Source of the DNA: Sporosarcina sp.
GTDB taxonomy: Bacteria; Bacillota; Bacilli; Bacillales_A; Planococcaceae
Assembly: GCF_029257255.1 (NCBI RefSeq)
Contig: NZ_JARICI010000087.1
Span: forward strand, 51,424-115,423
Length of the DNA stretch: 64,000 nt
Reading direction: 5' to 3'
The notes below the pieces were generated by a model that saw nothing but the letters and a program-made list of their open reading frames with translations, was not told where the DNA came from and ran no database searches. Shown one piece after another: positions 40,214 through 50,528 of the stretch (the first letter of the stretch is position 1; every line of letters begins with the position of its first letter). Both the position numbers and the translations under genes were made by a program.

Positions 40214-41158
40214 TTGGATGAACAACTGAACGTTTTGCCTTGCGGTTATTTCGTCTTATCGAGCGATTGGGAATTTATCGATATGAATCAAACGATGAAA
40301 AATATATTGCAAATTGATGAAATGCCTCGGCATATGCATGATGTTCTAACCGTCCCTTCCAAAATATATTTTCAGACGTACTATGTGCCTGCCATGTCTG
40401 TTCATGGAGAAATCCAGGAAATGTATCTGAATTTCAAAGTAAATAAACGTCCGCTTCCCGTCCTGATGAACGTCAATGAACGCAATGGTCGGTTTGAAGG
40501 AATCATCATTCAAATTAAGGTGCGCGACGAATATGAAAGTCAGCTGCTGCAGTCAAAAAAAGTTGCGGAACGAATCCAAAAACAGACGGATGTTGCATAC
40601 AACAAGCTGCTTAACTTATTGCAAGAAGTCGAAAGTAAACAAAAACAGCTGCTGGAACTGAACGGAGAACTGCAGGAATTGGCTACACGCGATGAACTGA
40701 CCGGTCTTTATAACCGGCGGGTCTTCCACAGAAGTTTGGATGCAGCGATTGACCGCGCTGAACACTTCAGCACACGCTCATTTTCCCTTTTATTGTTTGA
40801 TATTGACCATTTTAAATGTGTTAACGATACGTACGGTCATCTGGCAGGTGACGATGTGCTAAAGGAGCTTGCCCGCAAACTGGAACAAGTCATTAACGCA
40901 CCCGACCTCGTTGCACGGATTGGCGGAGAAGAATTCGCTGTGATCTTTGATGACCCTGATCACCAGAACAATTGCAAAAAAGCGGAAAACCTTCGAGTCT
41001 ATCTAGAGAAGTCCGAGTGGAGCAGCACAGCTATCACTGTCAGCATAGGTATAACACACTTCCAAGAAGGCGACAAAGCCAGTCACATTTATGTACGCGC
41101 AGACGAGGCCCAATACGCCTCTAAAAAGAACGGCCGCAATCAGCTGACGGCATTATAA
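40214..41158 (+). CDS. PAS-like sensor plus coiled coil plus GGDEF diguanylate cyclase, adjacent to the RsbQ-type hydrolase
   Basis: TTG start 4 bp after the rsbQ stop; GYFVLSSDWEFIDMNQTM PAS-like; DELTGLYNRRVF; RIGGEEFAVIF. Confidence 0.88.
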   Translation: MDEQLNVLPCGYFVLSSDWEFIDMNQTMKNILQIDEMPRHMHDVLTVPSKIYFQTYYVPAMSVHGEIQEMYLNFKVNKRPLPVLMNVNERNGRFEGIIIQIKVRDEYESQLLQSKKVAERIQKQTDVAYNKLLNLLQEVESKQKQLLELNGELQELATRDELTGLYNRRVFHRSLDAAIDRAEHFSTRSFSLLLFDIDHFKCVNDTYGHLAGDDVLKELARKLEQVINAPDLVARIGGEEFAVIFDDPDHQNNCKKAENLRVYLEKSEWSSTAITVSIGITHFQEGDKASHIYVRADEAQYASKKNGRNQLTAL

Positions 41159-41191
41159 AAGACACTGCAGATTTGCAGTGTCTTTTTGTAA
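41157..41191 (+). terminator. Rho-independent terminator
   Basis: AAAGACACTGCA gatt TGCAGTGTCTTTTTG. Confidence 0.8.
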
Positions 41192-41330
41192 CTTTTCTTC
41201 AGCTGCTGCAGGGGCTTCGTTCTGTCTTCTTTGCCAGATTTTTCAATAGAAGATTGAATTTCCTTTTTAGGCATGACTGCAGCAGTTTTCTTAACAAAGA
41301 AGAACATACCTGCACAACATATACTCAATG

Positions 41331-41500
41331 CTAAAAGCCCTCGTCCATATCCTCGCCAGATACTCCGTTCAATATTTCGCTATACATCGTTTTCAACTGC
41401 GCCATTATCATTTCTACTGTATGATGCCCGATTTCCGTCAAATCAATGCGCTTTACTCGCCTGTCCAAACCAGGACGGACGTATAGTATACAAACTTTGG
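41331..41500 (-). pseudogene. C-terminal remnant of a MarR-family regulator
   Basis: Minus-strand frame: VCILYVRPGLDRRVKRIDLTEIGHHTVEMIMAQLKTMYSEILNGVSGEDMDEGF*; MarR wing DRRxKxIxLTxxG but no N-terminal HTH upstream. Confidence 0.6.
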
Positions 41501-41580
41501 TACAAACAACTTGATATGATAAAATAATGTAATGTTCTTTCGTTGAGCAGACTCATTGCAAAGATCAAGACTATTAGGAG

Positions 41581-42817
41581 AGTGAATCCCATTTGGACTA
41601 AGTATAAGAACACGCCGTTCATTGTCAAAATCACAATTGGTTTTATTGCCGGAACTTTACTTGGAATCTTTTTCAGTGATTATACAGGCTTCTTAAAGCC
41701 TTTCGGAACATTATTATTGAACTTATTAAGTTTAATCGCAATTCCTGTCATCTTTTTAACCGTTGTGCTGGCAGTCAATCAAATGAATCTAGTGCAGCTT
41801 GGTAAAATGGGCGGAAAACTACTGTTATACTACATGGCTACGACAGCCTCTGCGGTATTAATTGGACTATCACTGGCACTCTGGCTAAAACCCGGCAAAC
41901 ATCTGTCATTGCCGACCGATGCAGTTGTCGAGCCCCCGCACGCACCCGGATTTTCGGAAATCTTACTGCAAATTGTCCCTAAAAATATTTTCGAAGCTTT
42001 TACAACCGGAGATCTGATGGCGATTCTGTTTGTTGCAGTCATTATCGGCATGGCGACTTCTTCTATGAAATTCTCTACAGATGCTAAGCTTACCGAAATG
42101 GGCGATTTACTCGATCGTTTCTTTAATGCACTCAATACCATGTTCTATAAAATTCTGTCCGGAGTGTTGCTGTACGCACCGATAGGTATCTTTGCTATCA
42201 GTGCCACAGCTTTTGGAGAACAAGGCTGGCAAACGTTTGTTGGGCTGCTGTCATTTGTCGGAGTCTTTTATCTCGGTGTCATCATTCTCTGGCTGTTTGT
42301 ATACAGCGGATTCCTGAAACTGTTCGGTAATCCTGTACTGGCATTTTACCGCAATACGAAAGATGCTTATACAACGGCATTCTTTACTTCAAGCAGTATC
42401 GCTACGTTGCCGATTGCAATTGAATCCGCTAAAAAAGCGGGTGTATCGGAAAATACAGCAAACTTTGCTTTGCCTTTAGGTGCTGTGTTTAATTCCGATG
42501 GCGGAGCGCTGCGAATGGGCATTTCCATCGTTTTCGCAGCAAATATCACGAATTTAAACTTATCACCGACTGATTTCTTCGTTATTGTAGCGATCGGTAC
42601 ACTGCTGTCCATCGGTACCGCAGGTGTTCCCGCTGCCGGATTAGTTACACTGGCTGCCGTACTGACACTTTTCAATCTTCCTCTTGAGATTGTAGCGCTC
42701 ATTGCTGGCGTTGATGCATTAATCGGCATGGCAGGCACTGCATCCAACGTAATGGGTGATATTGTCGGAGCAGCAGTAGTTGACAAAAAAACACCGCCGA
42801 AGAAATTTGCTTCATAA
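41581..42817 (+). CDS. Dicarboxylate/amino acid:cation symporter (DAACS family)
   Basis: FKPFGTLLLNLLSLIAIPVIFLT-type motif; AFFTSSSIATLPIAIESAKKAGVSENTANFALPLGAVFNSDGGAL; GTG 41581 after AGGAGA is a likely start. Confidence 0.87.
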
Positions 42818-42863
42818 AAAAGAAGGACTGTGGAAAATTTTTCCCCAAGTCCTTCTTTATTCT
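42818..42863. terminator. Bidirectional terminator between convergent genes
   Basis: AAAAAAGAAGGACTgtggaaaatttttccccAAGTCCTTCTTTATT. Confidence 0.8.
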
Positions 42864-42865
42864 TT

Positions 42866-44515
42866 TTACTGTCCTATTGCTTTCATCGACTGAATAATCA
42901 TTTTTGCTGCATGTGCACGGGTAGTCGGATCATTCGGCATGAAGTTTCCTTTGTCCCCTGCTGCAATGTTCATTTCATATAAACCTGCGATTGCCCACTG
43001 AGTATCCTTCGAGAAATTCTGGATATCTTTGAAAGGTGCAGCTGCTGCGGGTTTATAAGGTGTTCCTTTTGCAGTCTCGTACGCACGGCTGAGCAATAAA
43101 GCAAGCTGTGCACGGGTGATCGGCTTATTCGGCATAAAGTGTCCGTTCACGCCTTTCATTAAACCATAATCATGTGCAGCCTGAATATCCGCCTTTGTAC
43201 TGTCTGCGTAGTATGCTACATCATCAAACTTCATACTGTTGCTTTTCGGCTTTAGCTCTAAAGCACGTACGACGACAGAAGTTGCCTGTGCACGCGTCAA
43301 TGATTTACCCGGACGGAAGGTATGATCCTGATAACCGCCCATGATGCCCTTCATCGCAGCTGCTTCAATGAAATCCTTGGCCCAGCTGTCCTGAATATCC
43401 GTAAACATAACAGAAGGCTCTGCATGCTCTTTCGCAAGCATATACACTGTCGACAAGTTGTGCACGCTCTTCTTGCCGTACTGATCTATTGCTTCAACAG
43501 TAAATTTGTATTCTTGGTTCGGCAGGAGATCTGTGATTTCATAAGTCAGTACCGGACTCATGACTTCTCCGACCATTTTATCGCCATTATATACTTTATA
43601 TGTCATAATCATTCCTGTATCCAAGACAGGCTTCCAATTTAAAACGACTGTGGAATCATCTCTCTTTTCTGCAGTCAGTGTATCTTTGGCATACCATGGA
43701 TAGTTAGCGGTCAGCGCTTCACGGAAAGCATCTGCAACCACCCGGTAACCCGCTTCACTCAAATGAATATTAGCGGGATTTGGGACATACGTGGGAAAGT
43801 CTTTAGCAATCAGTTCGTCTGTTTTCACGAAATGAGCAGGCGTACCCTGCATTCCACTTTGAATCACACCATTCAGTCCTGCTACCAGCTGTGCTATCTG
43901 CGGCTGGAATTCTACAGGCAGCTGCGGGAAGGAATTATAATATCCCATTACATACACCTGTGCTTTTGGATTCAATTCATAAATTTTTGCTAAAATCTGC
44001 TGCGTGTTTTTTCCTGTCTGCATCAGAGCAGCTTGAATTTCTTCCAGATTGAACGACGGCTTCCCGGTCTTTTCATCAATCTTGAAATAAGGGAGAATGT
44101 CATTCGCTCCTGCGCTCAATGTAATCAGGTTGGCTTCCTGAATTGACTGATGGAGAGTTGCCGTACTGTCTTGAGCCCCTGTGCCGAGAACTGGCTTTGT
44201 CACGTTGGTCTGTAAGTCTTTCAGCACGTTACCTGACGTATAACCGGGATACGAAAATCCTTTATTACTCGTTTGAAGAACTTCCTGTTTCATCAGTTCT
44301 TCCGTTAAAAAGTCCGCATACCCTTTACCCGGTTTTCCATCCGAATTAATTCCGAATGCCAATGAATCCCCAAGTGCTAAATAATTAATAGGCGCTATCC
44401 ATGTCGGTGACTTGTCCGGCTCTGCGGCAGCAGTCTGCAAAGGCAATACAGCCAGCTGCAGCAACAAAGCAAATGCCAGCAATAAATGACTGATTCTCCT
44501 GTTTTTCAAAACCAC
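42866..44515 (-). CDS. SGNH/GDSL hydrolase with fibronectin type III-like domain and three SLH domains
   Basis: ALGDSLAFG, GANDILPYF, NIHLSEAGYRVVADAF; three FxDIxxxWA...SLH repeats with TRAQ/TRAH motifs; signal peptide. Confidence 0.9.
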   Translation of the reverse strand: MVLKNRRISHLLLAFALLLQLAVLPLQTAAAEPDKSPTWIAPINYLALGDSLAFGINSDGKPGKGYADFLTEELMKQEVLQTSNKGFSYPGYTSGNVLKDLQTNVTKPVLGTGAQDSTATLHQSIQEANLITLSAGANDILPYFKIDEKTGKPSFNLEEIQAALMQTGKNTQQILAKIYELNPKAQVYVMGYYNSFPQLPVEFQPQIAQLVAGLNGVIQSGMQGTPAHFVKTDELIAKDFPTYVPNPANIHLSEAGYRVVADAFREALTANYPWYAKDTLTAEKRDDSTVVLNWKPVLDTGMIMTYKVYNGDKMVGEVMSPVLTYEITDLLPNQEYKFTVEAIDQYGKKSVHNLSTVYMLAKEHAEPSVMFTDIQDSWAKDFIEAAAMKGIMGGYQDHTFRPGKSLTRAQATSVVVRALELKPKSNSMKFDDVAYYADSTKADIQAAHDYGLMKGVNGHFMPNKPITRAQLALLLSRAYETAKGTPYKPAAAAPFKDIQNFSKDTQWAIAGLYEMNIAAGDKGNFMPNDPTTRAHAAKMIIQSMKAIGQ

Positions 44516-44570
44516 ACCTACCTTATCTTATTATTCTAAATATAATCATAATAGCTAGATTGCCAGACTG

Positions 44571-45398
44571 TCAAATTTTAGTACGGACATCCCATAACTC
44601 CGGAAAGAAGCGGTGATCGAGCACGGATTTTAAGTAGTTTACGCCTGACGATCCGCCAGTTCCTGTCTTGAATCCAATAATTCGTTCGACCGTTTTCATA
44701 TGGCGGAATCTCCATTGCTGATGGCTGTCTTCAATGTCCACCAATTTTTCTGCCAACTGATACAAATCCCAATAGCGGTCAACATCTCGGTACACTTCCA
44801 GCCAGGCATCCGCCACACTTTCATCTCCTTCATAGGTGACGGAGAAATCACGATTCAGCAATTCCGGATTAATTGGGAAGCCCGCACGGGACAGAGCCTG
44901 AATGGCCACATCATAAATTCCCGGTGCATGATAAGCCTTTTCAAGCATTTCCGACAGCGCAGGATCTTTCTCGTAAATCTTAATAATCTGCGGCTGCTTA
45001 TAGCCGAGCGCAAACTCAATCAGGCGGTTCTGATACGATTGGAAGCCTGATGCCCGACCCAGGCTGTCACGGAATTCCATATATTCAGCAGGCGTCATCG
45101 TAGCCAGTACATCCCATGCCTGAATAATCTGTGCCTGTACTTTCGAAACACGTGCCAGCATTTTAAATGCTTCCGGCAGTTCATCTTCTTCAATTGAATC
45201 AATCGCCGTCTGCAATTCATGCAAAATCAGCTTCATCCACAGCTCACTGACCTGATGAATGATAATAAACAGCATCTCGTCATGATGCCCTGACAGCCGA
45301 TTCTGGCTCGACAGCATCTTGTCCAGATCTAAATACTCGCCATACGTCATCGACTCGCGAAAGTCCGTATGAATTCCTTTTTCGGTCATGCCTGCCAC
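44571..45398 (-). CDS. kynA: Tryptophan 2,3-dioxygenase
   Basis: [65 protein letters not shown]. Confidence 0.95.
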   Translation of the reverse strand: MAGMTEKGIHTDFRESMTYGEYLDLDKMLSSQNRLSGHHDEMLFIIIHQVSELWMKLILHELQTAIDSIEEDELPEAFKMLARVSKVQAQIIQAWDVLATMTPAEYMEFRDSLGRASGFQSYQNRLIEFALGYKQPQIIKIYEKDPALSEMLEKAYHAPGIYDVAIQALSRAGFPINPELLNRDFSVTYEGDESVADAWLEVYRDVDRYWDLYQLAEKLVDIEDSHQQWRFRHMKTVERIIGFKTGTGGSSGVNYLKSVLDHRFFPELWDVRTKI

Positions 45399-46018
45399 CT
45401 CCTGATTACTGCTCGCACGGGACTGCCGTCTGCTTCTTTCAGCGCGAGCGGCAGCGCAATCAGCTCATACTGACCGGGCTCCAGTGTCTGCAGTACTAAA
45501 TTTTCGATAATGATCACATCATTGCGGTACAGCGAATGATGTCCAAGCAGCTCTTTGCTGTCTTCTGCGTCAACTGAAGGTGCATCGGTACCAATCAGAC
45601 GTACGCCACGTTCTTTCAATAACGGTCCTACATCTTCACCGATCACTGTGTAGTTTTCAGGAAACATTTCAGATGACGGATGACTGCCTGTCTTTAATAA
45701 AACACGCTCCGCCCCCTCAAAATCTATTGCCTCCAGATCCGCTCTCGTTACACATTTCAAACCTGTCACATCGACGAGGCAGGCACGGCCGATATAGAGA
45801 TCAATCGGCAATTCCAAAATACGCTTTCCTTCATTGTCATAATGAAACGGCGCGTCGGTATGCGTTCCGATATGCGTGCTCATCGTCAGTTTTCCGATAT
45901 TGACAGAACCCGACTGCTCCTTTGAAACTGCCACTTCATAAGAAAACGGCGTATCTCCGGGCCACTCTGCAATTTTACTGGACAGCGGCTGTGTAATATC
46001 AATCCATTCATTCGTCAT
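45386..46018 (-). CDS. kynB: Kynurenine formamidase (cyclase family)
   Basis: [18 protein letters not shown]; operon with kynA and kynU. Confidence 0.93.
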   Translation of the reverse strand: MTNEWIDITQPLSSKIAEWPGDTPFSYEVAVSKEQSGSVNIGKLTMSTHIGTHTDAPFHYDNEGKRILELPIDLYIGRACLVDVTGLKCVTRADLEAIDFEGAERVLLKTGSHPSSEMFPENYTVIGEDVGPLLKERGVRLIGTDAPSVDAEDSKELLGHHSLYRNDVIIIENLVLQTLEPGQYELIALPLALKEADGSPVRAVIRRWQA

Positions 46019-47292
46019 GCGACCACACCCCGTTCATTCTTAAAGTGTTTATACGTTTCATCGGTCATGATGCGTTTCAGAATCTGCACCGTCTGCCATA
46101 CATCTTCAAATGAATTGTACAGCGCAACCGGCGCCAACCGGATACCGTCCGGTGTTCTGAAGTCCGGAATCACACCCGCCGCTTTCAGTGCCTGGCAAAT
46201 CCTCGCCGCCTCTTCATGCTGCAGTAGCAAATGCCCGCCGCGCGAAGTATCTGTCGGATTGCCGATGCTAAATGAAAAGTCTTTTAATTCTTCATCTATA
46301 CAGTCCAGCATGAACTGTGTAAGCCCTAGTGATTTTTCACGGACCTTCTCTATACCGATTTCTTCAAACATTTCCAATGAACCAATCAAAGGTGCCGCAC
46401 TCAGCACATGCGGCGTACCGATTTGGTATGCACCGGCGTCAGTTGCAGCTGTCATCGTATGATCCATATCAAACTGCTTTGACTTATCCGATCCAAACCA
46501 TCCGGCAAGGCCGGCTTCTTTGCCGAAATGGCGTTCATTGATGAACAGTCCGCCAACAGAACCCGGTCCGCCGTTCAGATGTTTATATGTACACCAAAAC
46601 GCAAAATCAGCACCCCAGTCATGTAGTTCATGCGGAATCGATCCGATGGAGTGACACAGATCAAAGCCGATCGCGATGCCTTTTTCATTCGCTACTTTCG
46701 CGAGCATCTGCATATCCAGTATCTGTCCGCTGCGATAGAGAACGGCAGGCAGTACGATCAGCGCCACTTCTTCTGTCATCGCGTCAATAATTCGTTCTTC
46801 ACGAAGTGTCAGTCCATCATCACTCTTTACGCGAATCAGCTGTTCTTCGGGATCAAGACCGTGTAGCCGTATCTGGCTTTTCAGCGCATAAATATCCGAA
46901 GGAAAGTTCAATTCATCCGCGAGTATTTTAGTTCTCTTGCCTGAAGGCCGGTAAAATGTCGCTGCCAGCTGATGCAAATTCGATGTCGTCGAACCTGTCG
47001 CGATTATTTCCCCCTTCTTCCCGCCAACCAGTGGCGCCATGCGTTCACCCAGCTGCTCCGCCATATAAAACCACGGATGTTCACCTTCCGTCCAGCCGTC
47101 AATTCCAAGGGTTTTCCATGAATCAAGCAGTTGCAATAAGGTCTTTTCTGCCCGCTTTGACAACAGTCCAAGTGAATTTCCATCCATGTAAATTTTGTTT
47201 TCCAGCAAATAAAATTCATCTCGGTATGAAGCCAGCCGATCCTTTTCATCAAGTGTTTTTGCGTACGCAAGTGTATGGGAGTTCATATACAT
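46015..47292 (-). CDS. kynU: Kynureninase
   Basis: [58 protein letters not shown]. Confidence 0.95.
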   Translation of the reverse strand: MYMNSHTLAYAKTLDEKDRLASYRDEFYLLENKIYMDGNSLGLLSKRAEKTLLQLLDSWKTLGIDGWTEGEHPWFYMAEQLGERMAPLVGGKKGEIIATGSTTSNLHQLAATFYRPSGKRTKILADELNFPSDIYALKSQIRLHGLDPEEQLIRVKSDDGLTLREERIIDAMTEEVALIVLPAVLYRSGQILDMQMLAKVANEKGIAIGFDLCHSIGSIPHELHDWGADFAFWCTYKHLNGGPGSVGGLFINERHFGKEAGLAGWFGSDKSKQFDMDHTMTAATDAGAYQIGTPHVLSAAPLIGSLEMFEEIGIEKVREKSLGLTQFMLDCIDEELKDFSFSIGNPTDTSRGGHLLLQHEEAARICQALKAAGVIPDFRTPDGIRLAPVALYNSFEDVWQTVQILKRIMTDETYKHFKNERGVVA

Positions 47293-47410
47293 TCTCCTTT
47301 CTGTCTGTAGTTAAATAATAGCATAATTAGAGAGTTATAAAAGCGCTTACAGTCAATGTGACTTCCCTGCTGTTCCGTGCTACGCTTTGTAAAAAAGGAG
47401 AGGATACAAA

Positions 47411-47734
47411 ATGGAGACATTTACAGAACGCGCAGTACAGGTCATCCGACAGATTCCTCCCGGTTACGTCATGACGTATGGGCAGGTGGCAGCTGAAGCA
47501 GGCAACCCCCGCGGCGCCCGGCAAGTGACCCGCGTGCTCCATTCGATGAGTGCAAAATATGAGCTGCCGTGGCACCGGATTATCAATGCTAAGGGCGGTA
47601 TTTCCACTCCTGAGAATGCACAACTCAAAGGGGAAACACAACGGCAGCGTTTAGAATCTGAAGGTGTTCAATTTGACGCACATGGGCGCATTGCACTCGA
47701 GACTTATCGCTGGCATCCACCTATGCTACCTTGA
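47411..47734 (+). CDS. Alkyltransferase-like (ATL) protein, MGMT family lacking the acceptor Cys
   Basis: PPGYVMTYGQVAAEAGNPRGARQV; LPWHRIIN replaces the PCHR active site. Confidence 0.9.
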   Translation: METFTERAVQVIRQIPPGYVMTYGQVAAEAGNPRGARQVTRVLHSMSAKYELPWHRIINAKGGISTPENAQLKGETQRQRLESEGVQFDAHGRIALETYRWHPPMLP

Positions 47735-47745
47735 GCTTTTAGAAA

Positions 47746-47789
47746 TAAAAAAATGCTCGGTCGGATGAATCTCCGCCAAGCATTTTTTA
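47746..47789. terminator. Bidirectional terminator between convergent genes
   Basis: AAAAAAATGCTcGGtcggatgaatctCCgCCAAGCATTTTTTA. Confidence 0.7.
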
Positions 47790-47792
47790 CTG

Positions 47793-48527
47793 TCACTGTA
47801 ATAAACTCAAAAACTTCTTCGTTCTCTCATGCTGCGGATTTGTGAAAATTTGTGCAGGCGCACCTCTTTCCACAATGACTCCGCCATCAATGAAAATGAC
47901 TTCATCCGCCACTTCTTGCGCAAAACGCATTTCATGTGTCACGACTGCCATCGTCATCCCTTCCTGCGCCAAGTCCTTCATGACACGTAACACTTCAATG
48001 ACTAACTCAGGATCTAATGCCGATGTCGGTTCATCAAAAAGCATGACTTTCGGGTCCATCGCAAGAGCCCGTGCAATCGCTACACGCTGCTCCTGACCAC
48101 CCGACAGCTGATGTGGATATTTATCCATATGATCCGCCAATCCTACTTTTGCCAACAGCCGTTCCGCAATTTCATCCGCATCTTTTTTGGATACGCCTTT
48201 GACTGTCGTCAACCCTTCCGTAACGTTTCCTTTTGCTGTTAAGTGCGGGAACAGATTATAACTTTGAAATACCATGCCTGTTAGCTGGCGAAATGCACCA
48301 ACTGCTTTTTTAGAAACCCGCTGGTTGAAATCCAATTGCTGACCGTCAATGGAGATCATTCCGCTGTCCGGAGTTTCCAATACATTGAGACACCGCAATA
48401 AAGTAGATTTTCCTGATCCGGAAGGCCCGATGATCACAACCACTTTTCCTTGCTCGATATTCAAATCTGCATTTTTAATAACTTCCAATGGTCCAAATGA
48501 CTTTTTCAATCCTTGTATCGAAATCAT
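47793..48527 (-). CDS. Polar amino acid (cystine-type) ABC transporter ATP-binding protein
   Basis: [44 protein letters not shown]. Confidence 0.9.
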   Translation of the reverse strand: MISIQGLKKSFGPLEVIKNADLNIEQGKVVVIIGPSGSGKSTLLRCLNVLETPDSGMISIDGQQLDFNQRVSKKAVGAFRQLTGMVFQSYNLFPHLTAKGNVTEGLTTVKGVSKKDADEIAERLLAKVGLADHMDKYPHQLSGGQEQRVAIARALAMDPKVMLFDEPTSALDPELVIEVLRVMKDLAQEGMTMAVVTHEMRFAQEVADEVIFIDGGVIVERGAPAQIFTNPQHERTKKFLSLLQ

Positions 48528-49240
48528 GAGAGCCCTCCTGACTTGCCAACGAACCGATCGAGCCGCACTTCAATTCTGCCTTGTATGATCGAAAGAATGA
48601 AACTGATCACCCAATAGACGAGTGCTGCCATACTGTAGACGAATAAAAATTCATAATTCATTGACGCAATTTCCTGTGCTCGTCTAAACGTCTCCGCCAC
48701 TAAGATCGTTGCTGCCAATGAAGTATCCTTCACCAAACCGATAAAGGAATTCGACAGTGGCGGAACAGAGACTCGTGCAGCTTGAGGCAGCACAATCCTA
48801 CGCAGAGCCTGGGAATAATTCATGCCGATTGAATAGGCCGCTTCCCATTGACCTTTCGGGATGGACAAAATAGCTGCCCGAATGATTTCAGAAGCATAAG
48901 CCCCTACGTTCAATGAAAATCCTATGACGGCCGAAGGGAAAGGATCTATAACAATCCCCATTGTAGGCAGTCCATAGAAGATAATAAATAATTGTACCAA
49001 CAGTGGAGTTCCACGAATGATGGAGACATATATCCTCGCAATTCCCCGTAACACCTTACTGGAAGAAATTCGTGCCAGAGCCGTAAATATCGCAATAACG
49101 AGACCGATGATGAATGTGATGAGCGCCAAAGGTATGGTGAACTTAATAGCCCCTTCAATTAAAGGCCCGATGGATGTCGATGCGATTTCCTGAAGTCTTT
49201 GTATCCGGTCGGGGCTCAAGAAAACACTATTAAGATACAT
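48524..49240 (-). CDS. Polar amino acid (cystine-type) ABC transporter permease
   Basis: [42 protein letters not shown]. Confidence 0.9.
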   Translation of the reverse strand: MYLNSVFLSPDRIQRLQEIASTSIGPLIEGAIKFTIPLALITFIIGLVIAIFTALARISSSKVLRGIARIYVSIIRGTPLLVQLFIIFYGLPTMGIVIDPFPSAVIGFSLNVGAYASEIIRAAILSIPKGQWEAAYSIGMNYSQALRRIVLPQAARVSVPPLSNSFIGLVKDTSLAATILVAETFRRAQEIASMNYEFLFVYSMAALVYWVISFILSIIQGRIEVRLDRFVGKSGGLS

Positions 49241-50075
49241 CTTCGCCGAACCATTTTTCGGAGATCTCTTTTAACGTACCATCTTCACGCATCGCATCTA
49301 ATGCTTGATTCACTTCATTTATTAGATCTTCATTTCCTTGTCTGAATAAAAATGCGTTTTCTGATTCATTTTCAGCTGATATATTTTCCTCTTCCACAAT
49401 TTGAATCGGCGCATCCGGTTTTTGTTTCAAGAAGTCAAGAGCTGAAATTTTATCATTGTACGTGCCATCCGCCCGTTTCGAGATAACCAAATCGACCGCC
49501 TGATTAAAACTGTCTACTTTGATGATTTCCGCACCTTTTGATTTTGCTAACTCACCATAATTACTTGTCAATGTCTGGGCAGCTTTCTTCCCTTTCATTC
49601 CATCAAAAGCAATATCATCTTCTGAACGAACGACCAATACGGAATGAGAGCGTGTGTAGGGCTGTGAGAACTCGTATTTCGACTTGTGCTTGTCATTGAT
49701 TCCGACCTGGTTGGCAATCACATCAAAGCGTTTCGCATCCAAGCCGGCGAAGATCGCATCCCACTGTGTTTCAAAAAATTTGGCTTCTACCCCTAAACGC
49801 GTAGCAACCTCTTCAGTCACTTCCACATCATAACCTGTTAATTTTCCCGATTCATCATGGAAAGAGAATGGGGCATACGTTCCTTCAGTTCCTACATTCA
49901 GCACACCTTTTTCCAACACTTCATCCAGCAAACCATTTTTTGCAGCCGTATCGCCTGACGACTCTTCTGTCGGTTTACCATTGGAACTATTGGACTTATC
50001 TCCATCTTTCGTACCGCAAGCAACCAATGCAGCTGCTAGTAAAATCAATAGAAATGGAAATAGTAATTTTTTCAT
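49230..50075 (-). CDS. Amino acid ABC transporter substrate-binding lipoprotein
   Basis: Lipobox LLAAALVACG; GTEGTYAPFSFHDESGKLTGYDVEV. Confidence 0.9.
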   Translation of the reverse strand: MKKLLFPFLLILLAAALVACGTKDGDKSNSSNGKPTEESSGDTAAKNGLLDEVLEKGVLNVGTEGTYAPFSFHDESGKLTGYDVEVTEEVATRLGVEAKFFETQWDAIFAGLDAKRFDVIANQVGINDKHKSKYEFSQPYTRSHSVLVVRSEDDIAFDGMKGKKAAQTLTSNYGELAKSKGAEIIKVDSFNQAVDLVISKRADGTYNDKISALDFLKQKPDAPIQIVEEENISAENESENAFLFRQGNEDLINEVNQALDAMREDGTLKEISEKWFGEDVS

Positions 50076-50305
50076 ATTTCAAACCCCACTATTCGAATAA
50101 GTATTTGTTGATTAGAATCATAGAAGATTGAAGAGACTCTGTCAACATGTTGAGCTTTTCATCCCCGTTCCATACTAGGATTTTTTATCTTTTACGCTGG
50201 TAAGGGAAAGGATCATACTCTACCTAAAGTAACACGATGCCCATCCCCCACACCAGCGAGGCGCAACTGCGGGGTCGGCCATTGCAGAATTAAGGCAGTG
50301 ATGCA

Positions 50306-50431
50306 CGCACCTTGCCAGCTGGCTTACAGCGAAAGGCAATCCACCAGCGCCGAAACGGGTTCAAACTTCAAACTCACACCTATTTCAGATCTCCTGCAAA
50401 GTCGAGAAACCGGGACCACGCCGTTTATGAA
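50306..50431. repeat. Degenerate 21-bp-period array / dispersed intergenic repeat, copy 2
   Basis: Weak cores at 50306 (CGCACCTT), 50327, 50348 (CGCCGAAA), 50369, 50390, 50411 (CGGGACCA); 50345-50405 aligns with 20976-21036. Confidence 0.5.
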
Positions 50432-50528
50432 TATACATGTTTGGAATAACAGAATCATATTTGGAAGTTTGAACTTGAATAGAAACGGGCAGACAATCGC
50501 TATACTACTAACTAGGGGCTGCATACAT

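Noticed and set aside
44571-47292. kynUBA as a novel pathway
   Set aside because: Standard bacterial kynurenine route to anthranilate with recognisable enzymes; only its coexistence with trp is noted.
50298-50528. 77-codon N-terminal extension of the APC permease in the ORF track
   Set aside because: It is drawn through dispersed repeat sequence; MEQESENVRRKL at 50529 matches the expected start of the family.
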